Position numbers and translations under genes: made by a program. The notes under the pieces were generated by a model. The model was not told the origin of the DNA. It was given only the letters and a program-made list of their open reading frames with translations, and made no database searches. 64,000 nucleotides of DNA from assembly GCF_025753795.1 (NCBI RefSeq), contig NZ_JAOWPS010000002.1, positions 1,372,501 through 1,436,500 of the forward strand. Direction: 5' to 3'. This document shows positions 1-8,939 of this stretch, one piece after another (position 1 is the stretch's first letter; each line of letters starts with the position of its first letter). Source of the stretch: Mesorhizobium sp. YC-39. Lineage in GTDB: Bacteria > Pseudomonadota > Alphaproteobacteria > Rhizobiales > Rhizobiaceae.

Positions 1-545
1 AGCGGGGTGGCGTAGAGATCGCTCGATGCTTCGACCAGATTGCGGTCGAGACTGCCGAGACGCGTGCCGACGATCATCGCCACCAGCGCCATCGAAAACA
101 GGCCGTGCGCGGCGATGATCGAGCCATAGCCGAGCGCCAGGCGGGGCGGCTGATCGTTTGGCCACAGCGAGGCCAGGAACGGATTGACGACCCCGAACAG
201 CTGGACGAGCGCCACCAGCGTGGAGATGCCGATGACAACGCCCGGAACGACGATAGCCGCGCCGAGCAACGCGTCGAAGACAGCCCGGGTCCGCGCGCCG
301 ACCCGCTGCAGGCCAAGTGCCGCCGCCGTGCCGCATAGCGCTGCGAGCAAGGCGCTGGTGGTGGCGATGAACAGGCTGTTCTTCAGCGCCTCGACCAGGA
401 ACGGATTCGACAATGCCTTGCCGTACCATTGCACCGAGAAGCCGGTTAACTCGCTGGCATGGTGGCCGGCGTTGAACGAGAACAGCACGACCAGCGCGAT
501 TGGCAAATACAGGAAGCAAAAGACCGCAACGACGAAGGCGCGCAT
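1..545 (-). CDS. potC: Polyamine-type ABC transporter permease PotC, 3' part cut by window edge
   Basis: Reading the minus strand from the ATG at 543-545 gives an open frame to the window edge (181 codons, no stop). The product begins MRAFVVAVFCFLYLPIAL, a hydrophobic first membrane helix, and later contains EASSDLYATP, which matches the EAA-type coupling loop that binding-protein-dependent permeases use to touch the ATPase. This is the second inner-membrane permease of a spermidine/putrescine-type (PotABCD) importer. Its ATG overlaps the TGA of the upstream permease by one base (TGATG), so the two are probably translationally coupled. The substrate is inferred from the family only; 2-aminoethylphosphonate, putrescine and opine importers look similar. 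The C-terminus is missing because the window ends. Confidence 0.85.
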   Translation of the reverse strand, partial: MRAFVVAVFCFLYLPIALVVLFSFNAGHHASELTGFSVQWYGKALSNPFLVEALKNSLFIATTSALLAALCGTAAALGLQRVGARTRAVFDALLGAAIVVPGVVIGISTLVALVQLFGVVNPFLASLWPNDQPPRLALGYGSIIAAHGLFSMALVAMIVGTRLGSLDRNLVEASSDLYATP

Positions 546-1408
546 CAGATCAGATCCACCCGGCGAGCGCCCGAGAGCCGGGTCGAGATACGGTTGGCGG
601 CAATCAGCACCACCACCGATACCAGAACCAGCGTGATGGCGATGGCCGATCCGAACGGCCAGTTGCGTGACTGCAGGAACAGGTCGACCAGCGCGTTGCC
701 GATGAAAAAGACCTTGCCGCCGCCAAGCAGCGTCGGGATCAGGTATTCGCCGAGCAGCAGGATCATCACCAGCGAGAAACCGGTCATCACGCCGGGCAAC
801 GACAGCCGCAGCGTCACGCCGAGGAAGGTCGAGACCGGCGTCGCGCCGAGATCGGCGGAAGCTTCCAGCAGCCGGCGGTCAAGTCGCTCGAGGCTGACAT
901 AGATCGGCAGGATCATCAGCGGCAGATAGCCATAGACGATGCCGAGCAGCACCGCGCCCGGCGTGTTGATCAGCCTGATATCCTCTATCCCGACATAGGC
1001 CAAAAGCGCCGGTATTCCGCGTCCGCCCAGGACATACATCCAGGCATAGGTGCGCATCAAAAGGCTGGTCCAGAACGGGATGACGACGAGCGCAAGCAGG
1101 ATCAGCCGCCACCGCTCCGGCGCGCGCAAGGCGAGATAATAGGCAACCGGATAGGCGACGAGCAGACAGGCAAGCGCGCCTGCCGGCGCCAGCACCATCG
1201 TATTCCAGAAGGCGGTCGCGCGCGCCGGCAGGTTGGCATATTGCGCCAGCGTGAAGGCGGCCTGATAGCCGCCTTCCGGTGCCCGCTCGCCAACGCTGAA
1301 GACGGTGATCGCGATGAATGGCAGCACCAGGAACACCACCAGCCACGCGGTCGCCGGGCCGAGCAGCAAAGCAGTCAGAAGATTGTGCCGAAACCTGTTG
1401 CCGTGCAT
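545..1408 (-). CDS. potB: Polyamine-type ABC transporter permease PotB
   Basis: A 287-residue inner-membrane permease with about six predicted membrane helices. The first (residues about 13-35) follows a short cytoplasmic leader. The EAA-loop motif LLEASADLGATP lies near residue 182, as expected for the ATPase-contact loop of the PotB/PotH family. It pairs with the PotC-type permease, whose start overlaps its stop codon. About 73 bases separate it from the binding-protein gene upstream, and this gap contains a short GC-rich stem (GACGGGC/GCCCGCC-like) that could dampen expression of the permeases relative to the binding protein. Family assignment is firm; the transported molecule is inferred. 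Confidence 0.88.
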   Translation of the reverse strand: MHGNRFRHNLLTALLLGPATAWLVVFLVLPFIAITVFSVGERAPEGGYQAAFTLAQYANLPARATAFWNTMVLAPAGALACLLVAYPVAYYLALRAPERWRLILLALVVIPFWTSLLMRTYAWMYVLGGRGIPALLAYVGIEDIRLINTPGAVLLGIVYGYLPLMILPIYVSLERLDRRLLEASADLGATPVSTFLGVTLRLSLPGVMTGFSLVMILLLGEYLIPTLLGGGKVFFIGNALVDLFLQSRNWPFGSAIAITLVLVSVVVLIAANRISTRLSGARRVDLI

Positions 1409-1481
1409 TGAAAAACCGCCCCGGTGCCGACGGGCGTCTGCCCGCCGGTAGCTGTCCGCATCGTGCCCGTGGCCGCTTGGC

Positions 1482-2645
1482 TCAGGCCGATTTGAAGCGT
1501 GCCATCAGTTCGGCGCGACCCGGATCGGTCAATGTCGCCGCCGCACCGAATTCCAGCGGTTTCAGCAGGTCGGCCGCCGGGTAGAGGATCGGGTTGTCCA
1601 GCACCTCCTTGGGCAACAGCTTGTTGACCCGCGCGTCGGTCGACGGCGCACCATTGGCCAGGTGTTCCTTCACCGCGACCTGCGGGGTCATCAGATAGTT
1701 GAGCAGAGCATAGCCGGCGGGCTTGTTCGGCGCATCCTTCGGAATGGCGTAGAAGTCGGTCCAGATCTCGCCGCCTTCCTTGCCGAGCACATAGGCGATC
1801 TCGGGAATGTCGCGGTGGAGTTGCGCCCCGTCATTGGTCCAGCACATCGTCATCCAGGCGTCGCCGGCACGCATCGACGGCTGATAGTCGCTGGAGACCG
1901 CGAAGAGGTGCGGCTTGACCTTCAACAGCAGTTCCTCTGCCTTGGCGAGTTCGTCCGGCTTCAGCGAATTGAACGAGAAGCCGTAATATTTCAGCGCGTT
2001 GCCGATCGTGGTGAGCTGGTAGTCGTGCACCATGGTACGGCCGTCGCCTTCGGCCATCGCGGTGTCCCAGAACTCCTTCCAGCTGGTCATCGGCTTGGCG
2101 AGCTTCTTGGTGTTGACGGCAAAGCCGGTGGTGCCCCAGTTCTTCGGCACGGCATAGGTCACTCCGTCGATCGTACCTTCCGAAGTGAAGCGCGGATCCT
2201 CCTGCGAACCGTCGAAATTCGCCAGCTTGGCCATATCGAGCGCTTCGATGATGCCGAGCTTCTTGTAGGTGGAAATCGTGTAGTTGGTCGGCACGAACAG
2301 GCTCCAGCCCGAAGCGCCGGCCTGCAGCTTGGCCAGCATCTCCTCATTGGAGCCGAACACGTTCACCTCGACGGCAACGCCCGTATCCTTCTTGAAATTC
2401 TCGAACGTCGCCGGGTCATGATAGTTGGGCCAGGTGGCGATCGACATGCGATCGCCCAGGTTTTCCGCGGCAAAGGCCGGCGTCGGCATGAGGCCGATCT
2501 CGCGCGCCATCACCGCCGTTGCAACGCCAAGGCCGGTGAGGCCGAGAAATTCGCGCCGGCCGATGGAACCGCGCTTGAGACGCATCAACTGATCGACGAA
2601 TTTGTCAGGGCTTATCGGCAGTCCGTCACGATATGATTTCGACAT
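1482..2645 (-). CDS. potD: Periplasmic substrate-binding protein of a polyamine-type ABC transporter
   Basis: A 387-residue extracytoplasmic solute-binding protein of the PotD/PotF type. The N-terminus carries a twin-arginine-like signal, GRREFLGLTGLGVATAVMA, around residues 27-46. The mature part contains typical PotD features such as ATWPNYHDPATF near the start and an Ala-rich two-lobe fold pattern. I chose the ATG at 2645 because GAGGG sits just upstream and the protein then starts MSKSYRDGLP; a longer upstream frame exists but is low-complexity Arg/Ser-rich and overlaps the ATPase gene. With this start the gene still overlaps the end of potA by 20 bases. It would capture the substrate in the periplasm and deliver it to PotBC. 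Ligand identity cannot be read from the sequence. Confidence 0.87.
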   Translation of the reverse strand: MSKSYRDGLPISPDKFVDQLMRLKRGSIGRREFLGLTGLGVATAVMAREIGLMPTPAFAAENLGDRMSIATWPNYHDPATFENFKKDTGVAVEVNVFGSNEEMLAKLQAGASGWSLFVPTNYTISTYKKLGIIEALDMAKLANFDGSQEDPRFTSEGTIDGVTYAVPKNWGTTGFAVNTKKLAKPMTSWKEFWDTAMAEGDGRTMVHDYQLTTIGNALKYYGFSFNSLKPDELAKAEELLLKVKPHLFAVSSDYQPSMRAGDAWMTMCWTNDGAQLHRDIPEIAYVLGKEGGEIWTDFYAIPKDAPNKPAGYALLNYLMTPQVAVKEHLANGAPSTDARVNKLLPKEVLDNPILYPAADLLKPLEFGAAATLTDPGRAELMARFKSA

Positions 2646-3762
2646 GTTGGTTTTCCCTCTGGTTGGTCCCGTTGTTCTTGGGTTGCGGAAACGCCAGCGG
2701 CGCCCCGGCGGCAAAGCCGATGGCGACGGGTTCGCCCGGCTTGAAGAGGTTGCCCTGACCGATCTGGTGATCGGCCTTGGCAAGCAGTGATCCGATGCCC
2801 TGGACCTCGATCGCATATTCGGCGGTGGACCCTAGGAAGATGCGGTTGCGAACAATACCCCTCAGGCTGCCGTTTCCGGGCGGCCCAAGGCTGAGCATTT
2901 CAGGACGCAGGCTGACCGATACGGTGTCGCCCTGGCTGAGCGGAACCCGCCTGCGCGCGGCAATCACGGTGCCATTGGCAAGCGCCACGTCGACGAGGTC
3001 ACCCGACCGCCCGGCGACCTTGCCGCTCAGAAGGTTGGTCTTGCCGACGAAGTCCGCGACGAAGAGATCGGCGGGCTCGTCATAAATCTCGCTCGGCTGT
3101 CCAAGCTGGACGATGCGGCCGCCATTCATGACGCAGACGAAATCGCTCATCGACAGCGCCTCTTCCTGGTCGTGGGTGACGAGCACGAAGGTGATACCGA
3201 TCTCGCGCTGCAGGTTCTGCAATTCGATCTGCATGTCGGTGCGCAGCTTCTTGTCGAGGGCGGCCAGTGGCTCGTCGAGCAAAAGCACGGCCGGCTTGTT
3301 GACCAGCGCACGGGCGAGCGCGACGCGCTGCTGCTGTCCGCCAGACAGTTCATGGATCTTGCGGCGGCCGTAGCCGGCAAGCCGCACCATGGCCAGCGCC
3401 TCGCCTGCCCTTGAGGTGATCTCGCGCGTCGACAGTCGCGGCCTTGCCTGGCGCAATCCGTAGGAGATGTTGTCCTCGACATCCAGATGCGGAAACAATG
3501 CATATTGCTGGAACACCATGTTGACGGGCCGCCGATAGGGCGGCGTGCCGGCCATGTCACGGCCACGGATGAACACCGCGCCTTCGCTTGGTTGTTCGAA
3601 GCCGCCGATCATGCGCAGGCAAGTCGTCTTGCCGCAGCCTGATGGTCCGAGCAACGCGACAAAAGCGGAAGGCGGGATGGCGAGATCGATGCCGCTGACG
3701 GCGGTCACGCTGCCATAGCGCTTGGTGACGCCGCGAAACTCGATGTCGGGCACTGCGGTCAA
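2626..3762 (-). CDS. potA: ABC transporter ATP-binding protein PotA
   Basis: A 378-residue ATPase and first gene of the importer operon. Walker A is GPSGCGKTT near residue 39, the ABC signature is LSGGQQQRVALARAL near 138, and Walker B is VLLLDEPLAALD near 160, followed by the switch histidine in VTHDQEEAL. The C-terminal third (about 240-360) is a TOBE-type regulatory domain typical of PotA/MalK-like subunits. Gene order potA-potD-potB-potC on the minus strand gives a complete importer. The ATG is 107 bases from the divergently read LuxR-type regulator gene, so the two probably share a control region containing the palindrome at 3816-3837. Confidence 0.9.
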   Translation of the reverse strand: MTAVPDIEFRGVTKRYGSVTAVSGIDLAIPPSAFVALLGPSGCGKTTCLRMIGGFEQPSEGAVFIRGRDMAGTPPYRRPVNMVFQQYALFPHLDVEDNISYGLRQARPRLSTREITSRAGEALAMVRLAGYGRRKIHELSGGQQQRVALARALVNKPAVLLLDEPLAALDKKLRTDMQIELQNLQREIGITFVLVTHDQEEALSMSDFVCVMNGGRIVQLGQPSEIYDEPADLFVADFVGKTNLLSGKVAGRSGDLVDVALANGTVIAARRRVPLSQGDTVSVSLRPEMLSLGPPGNGSLRGIVRNRIFLGSTAEYAIEVQGIGSLLAKADHQIGQGNLFKPGEPVAIGFAAGAPLAFPQPKNNGTNQRENQHVEIIS

Positions 3763-3815
3763 GGCTGCGGGCTCCAGCTAATATCGAAACGCTAGCAGAG
3801 CCAATGGCGGCTAGT

Positions 3816-3837
3816 ATATACCTCGCAGGTGGTATAT
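3816..3837. promoter_or_regulatory. Operator-like palindrome between potA and the LuxR-type gene
   Basis: The sequence has perfect 7-base arms ATATACC and GGTATAT separated by 8 bases, and an inner ACCT-CGC-AGGT dyad. It lies in the divergent intergenic space about 54 bases from the potA start and 32 bases from the proposed TTG start of the regulator. Length (22 bases) and symmetry are similar to lux-box-type sites, so it is a plausible binding site for the adjacent regulator. Binding is inferred only. Confidence 0.5.
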
Positions 3838-3869
3838 TCGATCAATTTTCTCGTTCAAAGGGGTATGGA

Positions 3870-4682
3870 TTGAACGTGTCCCGCAGCGACGAATACAGCC
3901 AGCTCGCTACACTCATCGCGATGACACGGGAAACGAGCGGCGATCTTTTCGGCAAGGCAATGGTCGCCTGGCTGCGGCAGCATGTCCGTTTCGATCACTG
4001 CGTGATCTTCGGCTATCGCGGCGCCTCTCGCCCGCCGCTGCTGTTCGAGACATTCTCTCCGGCCGAAAACCACGTCTTCGTGGCGCTGTACCAGGAAGGG
4101 CCTTATCTGCTCGATCCGTTCCATCACGCGGCGGTCGAGCGCAAGGAAGGTTTTTGGCGCATGCGCGAACTGGCGCCTGACCGCTTTTATGCCAGCGAAT
4201 ATTACCGCTCCTACTACAGCCAGACCAAGCTGGCCGAGGAGGTTGGCTTCTTCGTGCCGCTGCCGGGCAAGGATGCGCTGGTGCTGTCGCTGATGCGATT
4301 GCGCGCTTCAGGGCCATTCGGAACCGCCGAAGCCAGGCTGCTGCGCGATATGGCGCCGGCTGTGATCGGTTTCGTCAGGCTGCGTTGGCCGGCTCTTCCG
4401 AATGACGACCCGGCGAGGACGAAACAATACGAAGCGATCGCTCCGGCCCATGAGTTCGACCGCGCCCACATCTGGAAGAGCCTTTCACTGACGCCGCGCG
4501 AAAAGCAAGTCGTCGACCTGGTGCTGCAGGGCCATTCCACGGAATCGATCGCCAGGGCCATGCGGATCGTGCCGGGAACGGTGAAGGTTCACCGCCGCAA
4601 TATCTACCGCAAGCTGAAAATCAAGTCTCAGGCCGGTCTCTTCGCGCGCTTCGTCGAGATCATCGACGCGCGGATCCGATGA
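3870..4682 (+). CDS. LuxR-family transcriptional regulator
   Basis: The C-terminal region (about the last 65 residues) is a clear LuxR/NarL helix-turn-helix: LTPREKQVVDLVLQGHSTES followed by GTVKVHRRNIYRKLKI. The N-terminal 190 residues form a sensor domain I cannot assign precisely; it does not show an obvious quorum-sensing signature and no luxI-like gene is in the window. I propose the TTG at 3870 as start because AAAGGGG is 6 bases upstream; a GTG at 3876 and an ATG at 3804 are alternatives, but the latter would place the palindrome inside the coding region. Divergent placement next to the polyamine-type importer suggests it controls that operon, perhaps in response to the transported compound. 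Confidence 0.8.
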   Translation: MNVSRSDEYSQLATLIAMTRETSGDLFGKAMVAWLRQHVRFDHCVIFGYRGASRPPLLFETFSPAENHVFVALYQEGPYLLDPFHHAAVERKEGFWRMRELAPDRFYASEYYRSYYSQTKLAEEVGFFVPLPGKDALVLSLMRLRASGPFGTAEARLLRDMAPAVIGFVRLRWPALPNDDPARTKQYEAIAPAHEFDRAHIWKSLSLTPREKQVVDLVLQGHSTESIARAMRIVPGTVKVHRRNIYRKLKIKSQAGLFARFVEIIDARIR

Positions 4683-4813
4683 TTCCCCAGAGCATTTTTG
4701 CGGCCAAGTAGAATCAACTGGCATCACACAAATGCGGCTAAACAAGCAGATAGAGCGGGATGCCTGGTTCGATTTGAACGTATCCAGCTCTAGCCTCACC
4801 ACTCATCGCGCGA

Positions 4814-6886
4814 TCAGACAGTTGCGCCGGCCTCCCAGGAACCGGTTTCAGCCATCGTCTTAAGCAGCGGGGCCGGCTTGAACACATCCTTGCCGGTCCG
4901 CTCGTGCCAATGCTCCAGCCGCGCGACGATCTTGTCCGCCCCTTCGAGGCCGGCCCAGAACATCGGCCCGCCCTTGCCGACCGGAAAGCCATAGCCATTG
5001 ACCCAGACGACATCGATGTCGGAGGGGCGGGCGGCGATCTTCTCCTCGAGGATTTTGGCGCCTTCGTTGACCAGGGGATAGAGCGTGCGCTCGATGAGCT
5101 CGTCAGTGCCGATCATACGCGGCGCGATGCCCTTTTCGGTGGCCTTGGCACGGATCAGCGCTTCGACTTCCGGGTCGGGAACCGGTACGCGTGAACCGTT
5201 CTCATAGAGATAGAAACCCCTTCCGGTCTTCTGGCCGAAACGCCCCTGTTCGCACAGCGCATCGGCGATCGCGGCTGTCTGGCCGCGTGCCTTGCGGTTG
5301 CGCCAGCCTATGTCGAGGCCGGCAAGGTCGCCCATCTGGAACGGCCCCATCGGCCAGCCGAAACCGGTGAACGCTTGGTCGATCTGGCTGGGCGTCGCGC
5401 CTTCCAGCAGCAGCGCCTCGGACTCGGCGCCGCGCGCGGCCAGCATGCGGTTGCCGACGAAACCATGGCAGACGCCGACGACGACCGGCACCTTGCCGAT
5501 GCGCCGCGCCAGCTCGACGACCGTCGCCAGCGCGTCCGGCGCGGTCTTCTCCGCGCGCACGATCTCCAGCAGCTTCATGACATTTGCCGGCGAAAAGAAA
5601 TGCAGGCCAAGCACATCCTGCGGCCGCGAGGTGGAGGCGGCGATTTCGTTGACGTCGAGATAAGAGGTGTTGGTAGCCAGGATCGCGCCCGATTTGGCCA
5701 CTGCGTCGAGCCTGCCGAACACATCTTGCTTGACCGCCATCTCCTCGAACACCGCCTCGACGATCAGGTCGCAATCGGCGAGATCGCCATAATCCGTCGT
5801 ACCCTTGAACAGGCCGAGCCGGCGGCGCTTGGCCTCTTCGCTCAACGAACCGCGCGCGACGGAAACGGCATAGTTCCTGTCGATCGTCGCCAAGCCGCGT
5901 TCCAGCGCCGCGCCGCCGGTTTCCAGCAAGGTGACGGGGTAGCCGCCATTGGCGAAGGCCATGGCGATGCCGCCGCCCATCGTGCCGGCGCCGATGACGC
6001 CGACACGGGCGATCTTGCGCCGTGAAAGATCTTTGCCGGGAATCTTTGCCGCCTCACGTTCAGCGAAAAACAGATGCCGCTGCGCGCGCGACTGATCACC
6101 TCCCACCAATTTCAGGAACAGCGCGCGCTCCGCTGTCAGCGCTTCGTCGAAGGGCAGCGTGATGGCATTGCGGACCGCCTGCGCGCAGGCCATCGGGGCT
6201 TCGAGGCCTCGCGCCTTCCTGGCGAGATCCGCTGCCTCGGCGTCGAAGCTCACCAGGTCGGTTTCCCCAAGCCCGTCGTTGCGATCGCGTACCGGCGTGA
6301 AGGGACCACCCTTGCGGGCGATTTCCCTGGCGAAATTCACGGCATGCGTGGTCAGATCGCCTTCGAAGACGGCATCGACGAGACCGGCAGCGTGCGCCTC
6401 ATCCGCACCGATCGGCGAACCGGACACGATCATCCTGAGCGCTTTCACCGCGCCGACCAGGCGCGGCAGCCGCACCGTGCCGCCCCCGCCCGGCAGCAGG
6501 CCGAGCTTCACCTCGGGCAGGCCGAGCTTGGCGCCGGCATCGGTGATGCGGAAATGGCAGCCGAGCGCCAGTTCCAAGCCGCCGCCGAGCGCCGTGCCGT
6601 GGATGGCGGCGACCGTCGGCTTGGCGATGGTCTCCAGCACGGCCACGATGGCGCGCAGATCGGGCTGCTGTACCGGCTTGCCGAACTCGGTGATGTCGGC
6701 GCCGGCAACAAAGGTCCGGCCGGCACAAGCAATGACGATGGCATCAACCGACGGATCATCCCGCAAGGAGACCAGCGCCTGCATAAGCGGTTCGCGGACA
6801 TGAAAGCTCAACGCGTTGACCGGCGGATTGTCGATGGTGACTATGGCGACATTGCCGTCATTTGTAACGCTGACGAAATCGGACAA
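4814..6886 (-). CDS. fadJ: Bifunctional enoyl-CoA hydratase / 3-hydroxyacyl-CoA dehydrogenase
   Basis: A 690-residue fused beta-oxidation enzyme. Residues about 1-190 are a crotonase domain with the oxyanion-hole region [16 protein letters not shown]. From about 290 there is an NAD-binding Rossmann fold ([16 protein letters not shown]), then 3-hydroxyacyl-CoA dehydrogenase core with [16 protein letters not shown], and two C-terminal dehydrogenase helical repeats. It hydrates trans-2-enoyl-CoA and oxidises L-3-hydroxyacyl-CoA in the cytoplasm. The start is TTG at 6884-6886, supported by GGGAGG 6 bases upstream. No thiolase lies beside it, so the thiolase partner must be elsewhere. It stands alone between an ABC transporter cluster and the pot region. 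FadB and FadJ cannot be separated from sequence alone; the symbol marks the stand-alone type. Confidence 0.88.
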   Translation of the reverse strand: MSDFVSVTNDGNVAIVTIDNPPVNALSFHVREPLMQALVSLRDDPSVDAIVIACAGRTFVAGADITEFGKPVQQPDLRAIVAVLETIAKPTVAAIHGTALGGGLELALGCHFRITDAGAKLGLPEVKLGLLPGGGGTVRLPRLVGAVKALRMIVSGSPIGADEAHAAGLVDAVFEGDLTTHAVNFAREIARKGGPFTPVRDRNDGLGETDLVSFDAEAADLARKARGLEAPMACAQAVRNAITLPFDEALTAERALFLKLVGGDQSRAQRHLFFAEREAAKIPGKDLSRRKIARVGVIGAGTMGGGIAMAFANGGYPVTLLETGGAALERGLATIDRNYAVSVARGSLSEEAKRRRLGLFKGTTDYGDLADCDLIVEAVFEEMAVKQDVFGRLDAVAKSGAILATNTSYLDVNEIAASTSRPQDVLGLHFFSPANVMKLLEIVRAEKTAPDALATVVELARRIGKVPVVVGVCHGFVGNRMLAARGAESEALLLEGATPSQIDQAFTGFGWPMGPFQMGDLAGLDIGWRNRKARGQTAAIADALCEQGRFGQKTGRGFYLYENGSRVPVPDPEVEALIRAKATEKGIAPRMIGTDELIERTLYPLVNEGAKILEEKIAARPSDIDVVWVNGYGFPVGKGGPMFWAGLEGADKIVARLEHWHERTGKDVFKPAPLLKTMAETGSWEAGATV

Positions 6887-7009
6887 GCAGAACCTCCCGC
6901 AATAGCAAACCGCGCCTGCGGGTGTTTACAGGGCCAGTATCCCGATTGGAACCGGATTTCCGGCGAGGCCGGTATTCTGCCAGCGCTGGATCAATGGAAG
7001 CAGGCGCCC

Positions 7010-7957
7010 TCAGCGCAACGCCTTCTCCCCACCCGCGGCCGTAATCACCCCGACGATGATCAGTCCGGTCAGCACCAGCCGCACGCCGGCGCTGACCCCA
7101 AACGTATTGAGCATGGTCAGCAACAAGACAAGAAACAATGCGGCGCCCCAGACGCCCGGCACATTGGCCTTGCCGCCCGCCACCGAGGTGCCGCCGATGA
7201 CCACCACGGCGATCGAGGCCAGCAAATATTCATTGCCGATATCGACATTGGCGCCGCGGAAATATCCGGCAAGCAGCGCCCCGTCGAGGCCACCGAGTGC
7301 GCCAGACAGCGTGTAGGTGAGGAAGCGGATGCGGCCGACATTGACGCCGGCCAGCCAGGCGGCGCGGATGTTCTGGCCGATCGCCAGCACCGAGCGGCCA
7401 TAGATCATGCGCTGCAGCGCGATCGCCGCACCTATGGTGAACAGCACCGTGAGGATCGCCAGAACCGGAATCCCCAAGATCTGCCAGTTGGTGAAATCGG
7501 CAAAGCCAGGCGGCGGCTTGATCTGCAGGCCGCGCCCATAGCTGATGTCAATCGACTGGATGATGAAGCTGGCCGACAGTGTGGCGATGATCGGTGGAAT
7601 GCGCAGCGCCCAAATCAAGAGATAGTTGGCGGCGCCGATCGCCATGCCGCAGGCGAGCGCCGCCAGCAGGCCGACGGCGATCATCGCATCATTGCCGTCC
7701 ATCACTTTCATGGCGACGGCGCTGGCAAGGCCGATATTGGCCGGCAGCGACAGGTCGACATTGCCCGGCCCGAGCGTGATGACGAACATCTGGCCGACGC
7801 CGACGATGACGGTGAACACGGCAAGCGACAATGCCGCCGTAATCATGCCGCCGCCGCCATAGCCGCCGGTGAAGGCGATGGTCGCCAGCCAAACCAGAGC
7901 CGCGCCGATGAAGGACCAGATCCAGGGCTTGGCGAGCCATATCCGCAGCGAGGCCAT
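7010..7957 (-). CDS. CUT2 sugar ABC transporter permease (RbsC-like), second copy
   Basis: A 315-residue very hydrophobic protein with about 8-10 membrane segments, of the BPD_transp_2 (ribose/xylose-type) permease family. The segment VVVIGGTSVAGGKANVPG is the characteristic conserved Gly-rich motif of RbsC-like permeases near the C-terminal third. It is the last gene of a four-gene minus-strand operon (binding protein, ATPase, two permeases) and starts 3 bases after the stop of the preceding permease gene. CUT2 importers often use a permease homodimer; having two different permease genes implies a heterodimer. Substrate unknown. Confidence 0.87.
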   Translation of the reverse strand: MASLRIWLAKPWIWSFIGAALVWLATIAFTGGYGGGGMITAALSLAVFTVIVGVGQMFVITLGPGNVDLSLPANIGLASAVAMKVMDGNDAMIAVGLLAALACGMAIGAANYLLIWALRIPPIIATLSASFIIQSIDISYGRGLQIKPPPGFADFTNWQILGIPVLAILTVLFTIGAAIALQRMIYGRSVLAIGQNIRAAWLAGVNVGRIRFLTYTLSGALGGLDGALLAGYFRGANVDIGNEYLLASIAVVVIGGTSVAGGKANVPGVWGAALFLVLLLTMLNTFGVSAGVRLVLTGLIIVGVITAAGGEKALR

Positions 7958-7960
7958 CGT

Positions 7961-8938
7961 TCACCTCTCCCTGCGGCTGATCAGCACCCGCGCCGCCAGC
8001 ACGATGATCAGGATGGCGCCATTGGCTGCTACCTGCCAGTCGGGTGGAATATGCATGAAGGTGAGCAAAGGCGAGGCGGCGAGCGCCAGTGTCAGCGCCC
8101 CGAGCACCGCGCCGATCGGCGACACCCGGCCGCCGACGAATTCACCGCCGCCAAGGATGACGCCGGCGATCGCCAGCAACGTATAGCCATTGCCGATATT
8201 GGCGTCGGCCGAGGTGGTGATACCGATCAGCGCCATGCCCGACAGCACGCCGAACAGGCCGGCCAGTGCGAACAGGACGATCCTGGTGCGAAGCAGCGAC
8301 CAGCCGGCGCGTTCGAGTGCCGCGGCATTGCCGCCCGAACCACGCAGGATCACGCCATAGGAGGTCCGCATCAGGCCGAAATGCACGACCGCCGCGATCA
8401 GCAACGCTGCGATGATCGGGAAGGGGATGAAGGGCGGCTTGAACGCCATCAAGGACAGCAGCCAGTCCGGCGCCTTGCCGCCGGGCTTCGGCAGGACGAG
8501 AATGGCCAGCCCCTGCCAGACGAAGCTCATGCCCAGCGTCACCACGATCGAGGGCAAATTGCGCAGATGGATCAGCGCGCCGAGCAGCGCATAAACGCCG
8601 ATCGATCCGAGCAGGATCAGAACGCCGATGAGTGGCGCATCCTTCAACCATGTCGCCGTGACGCAGCCGACGAAACCGACAAAGGTACCGATCGAGAGAT
8701 CCAGCTCATTGCCGGCGATAACGAACATCTGCGCAATCGTCGCCAGCGCGATCGGGATCGCCAGGTTGAGCATCAGGCTGAAGCCGAAATAGCTGATGGC
8801 GCGCGGGTTGAGCCAGGCTATCGCGATGAGCACCAGCACCAGCGACAGGGCCGGCAGCAGGCCGCGCAGCATGCGCGCCCGCGCAGCACCCCGCGCCGAG
8901 GAATTCTTCGGACTGGTTCCCAATGAGACAATCGTCAT
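7961..8938 (-). CDS. CUT2 sugar ABC transporter permease (RbsC-like), first copy
   Basis: A 325-residue inner-membrane permease of the same family as its downstream neighbour, with multiple hydrophobic helices and the conserved block LDLSIGTFVGFVGCV near residue 80 and GVILGGGEFVGGRVSPIG near 250. The N-terminus has a basic cytoplasmic leader (RGAARARMLRG) before the first helix. The ATG at 8936-8938 lies one base from the TGA of the ATPase gene (8940-8942), indicating translational coupling. It should form the translocation channel with the second permease. Confidence 0.87.
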   Translation of the reverse strand: MTIVSLGTSPKNSSARGAARARMLRGLLPALSLVLVLIAIAWLNPRAISYFGFSLMLNLAIPIALATIAQMFVIAGNELDLSIGTFVGFVGCVTATWLKDAPLIGVLILLGSIGVYALLGALIHLRNLPSIVVTLGMSFVWQGLAILVLPKPGGKAPDWLLSLMAFKPPFIPFPIIAALLIAAVVHFGLMRTSYGVILRGSGGNAAALERAGWSLLRTRIVLFALAGLFGVLSGMALIGITTSADANIGNGYTLLAIAGVILGGGEFVGGRVSPIGAVLGALTLALAASPLLTFMHIPPDWQVAANGAILIIVLAARVLISRRER

Positions 8939-8939
8939 C

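Noticed and set aside
3870..4682. Quorum-sensing regulator interpretation of the LuxR-type gene
   Set aside because: No luxI-like gene and no clear acyl-homoserine-lactone-binding residues could be seen.
6074..8926. 950-codon plus-strand open frame opposite the fadJ-like and sugar permease genes
   Set aside because: Low-complexity Arg/Asp/Gln-rich text; it is the antisense shadow of GC-rich genes on the minus strand.
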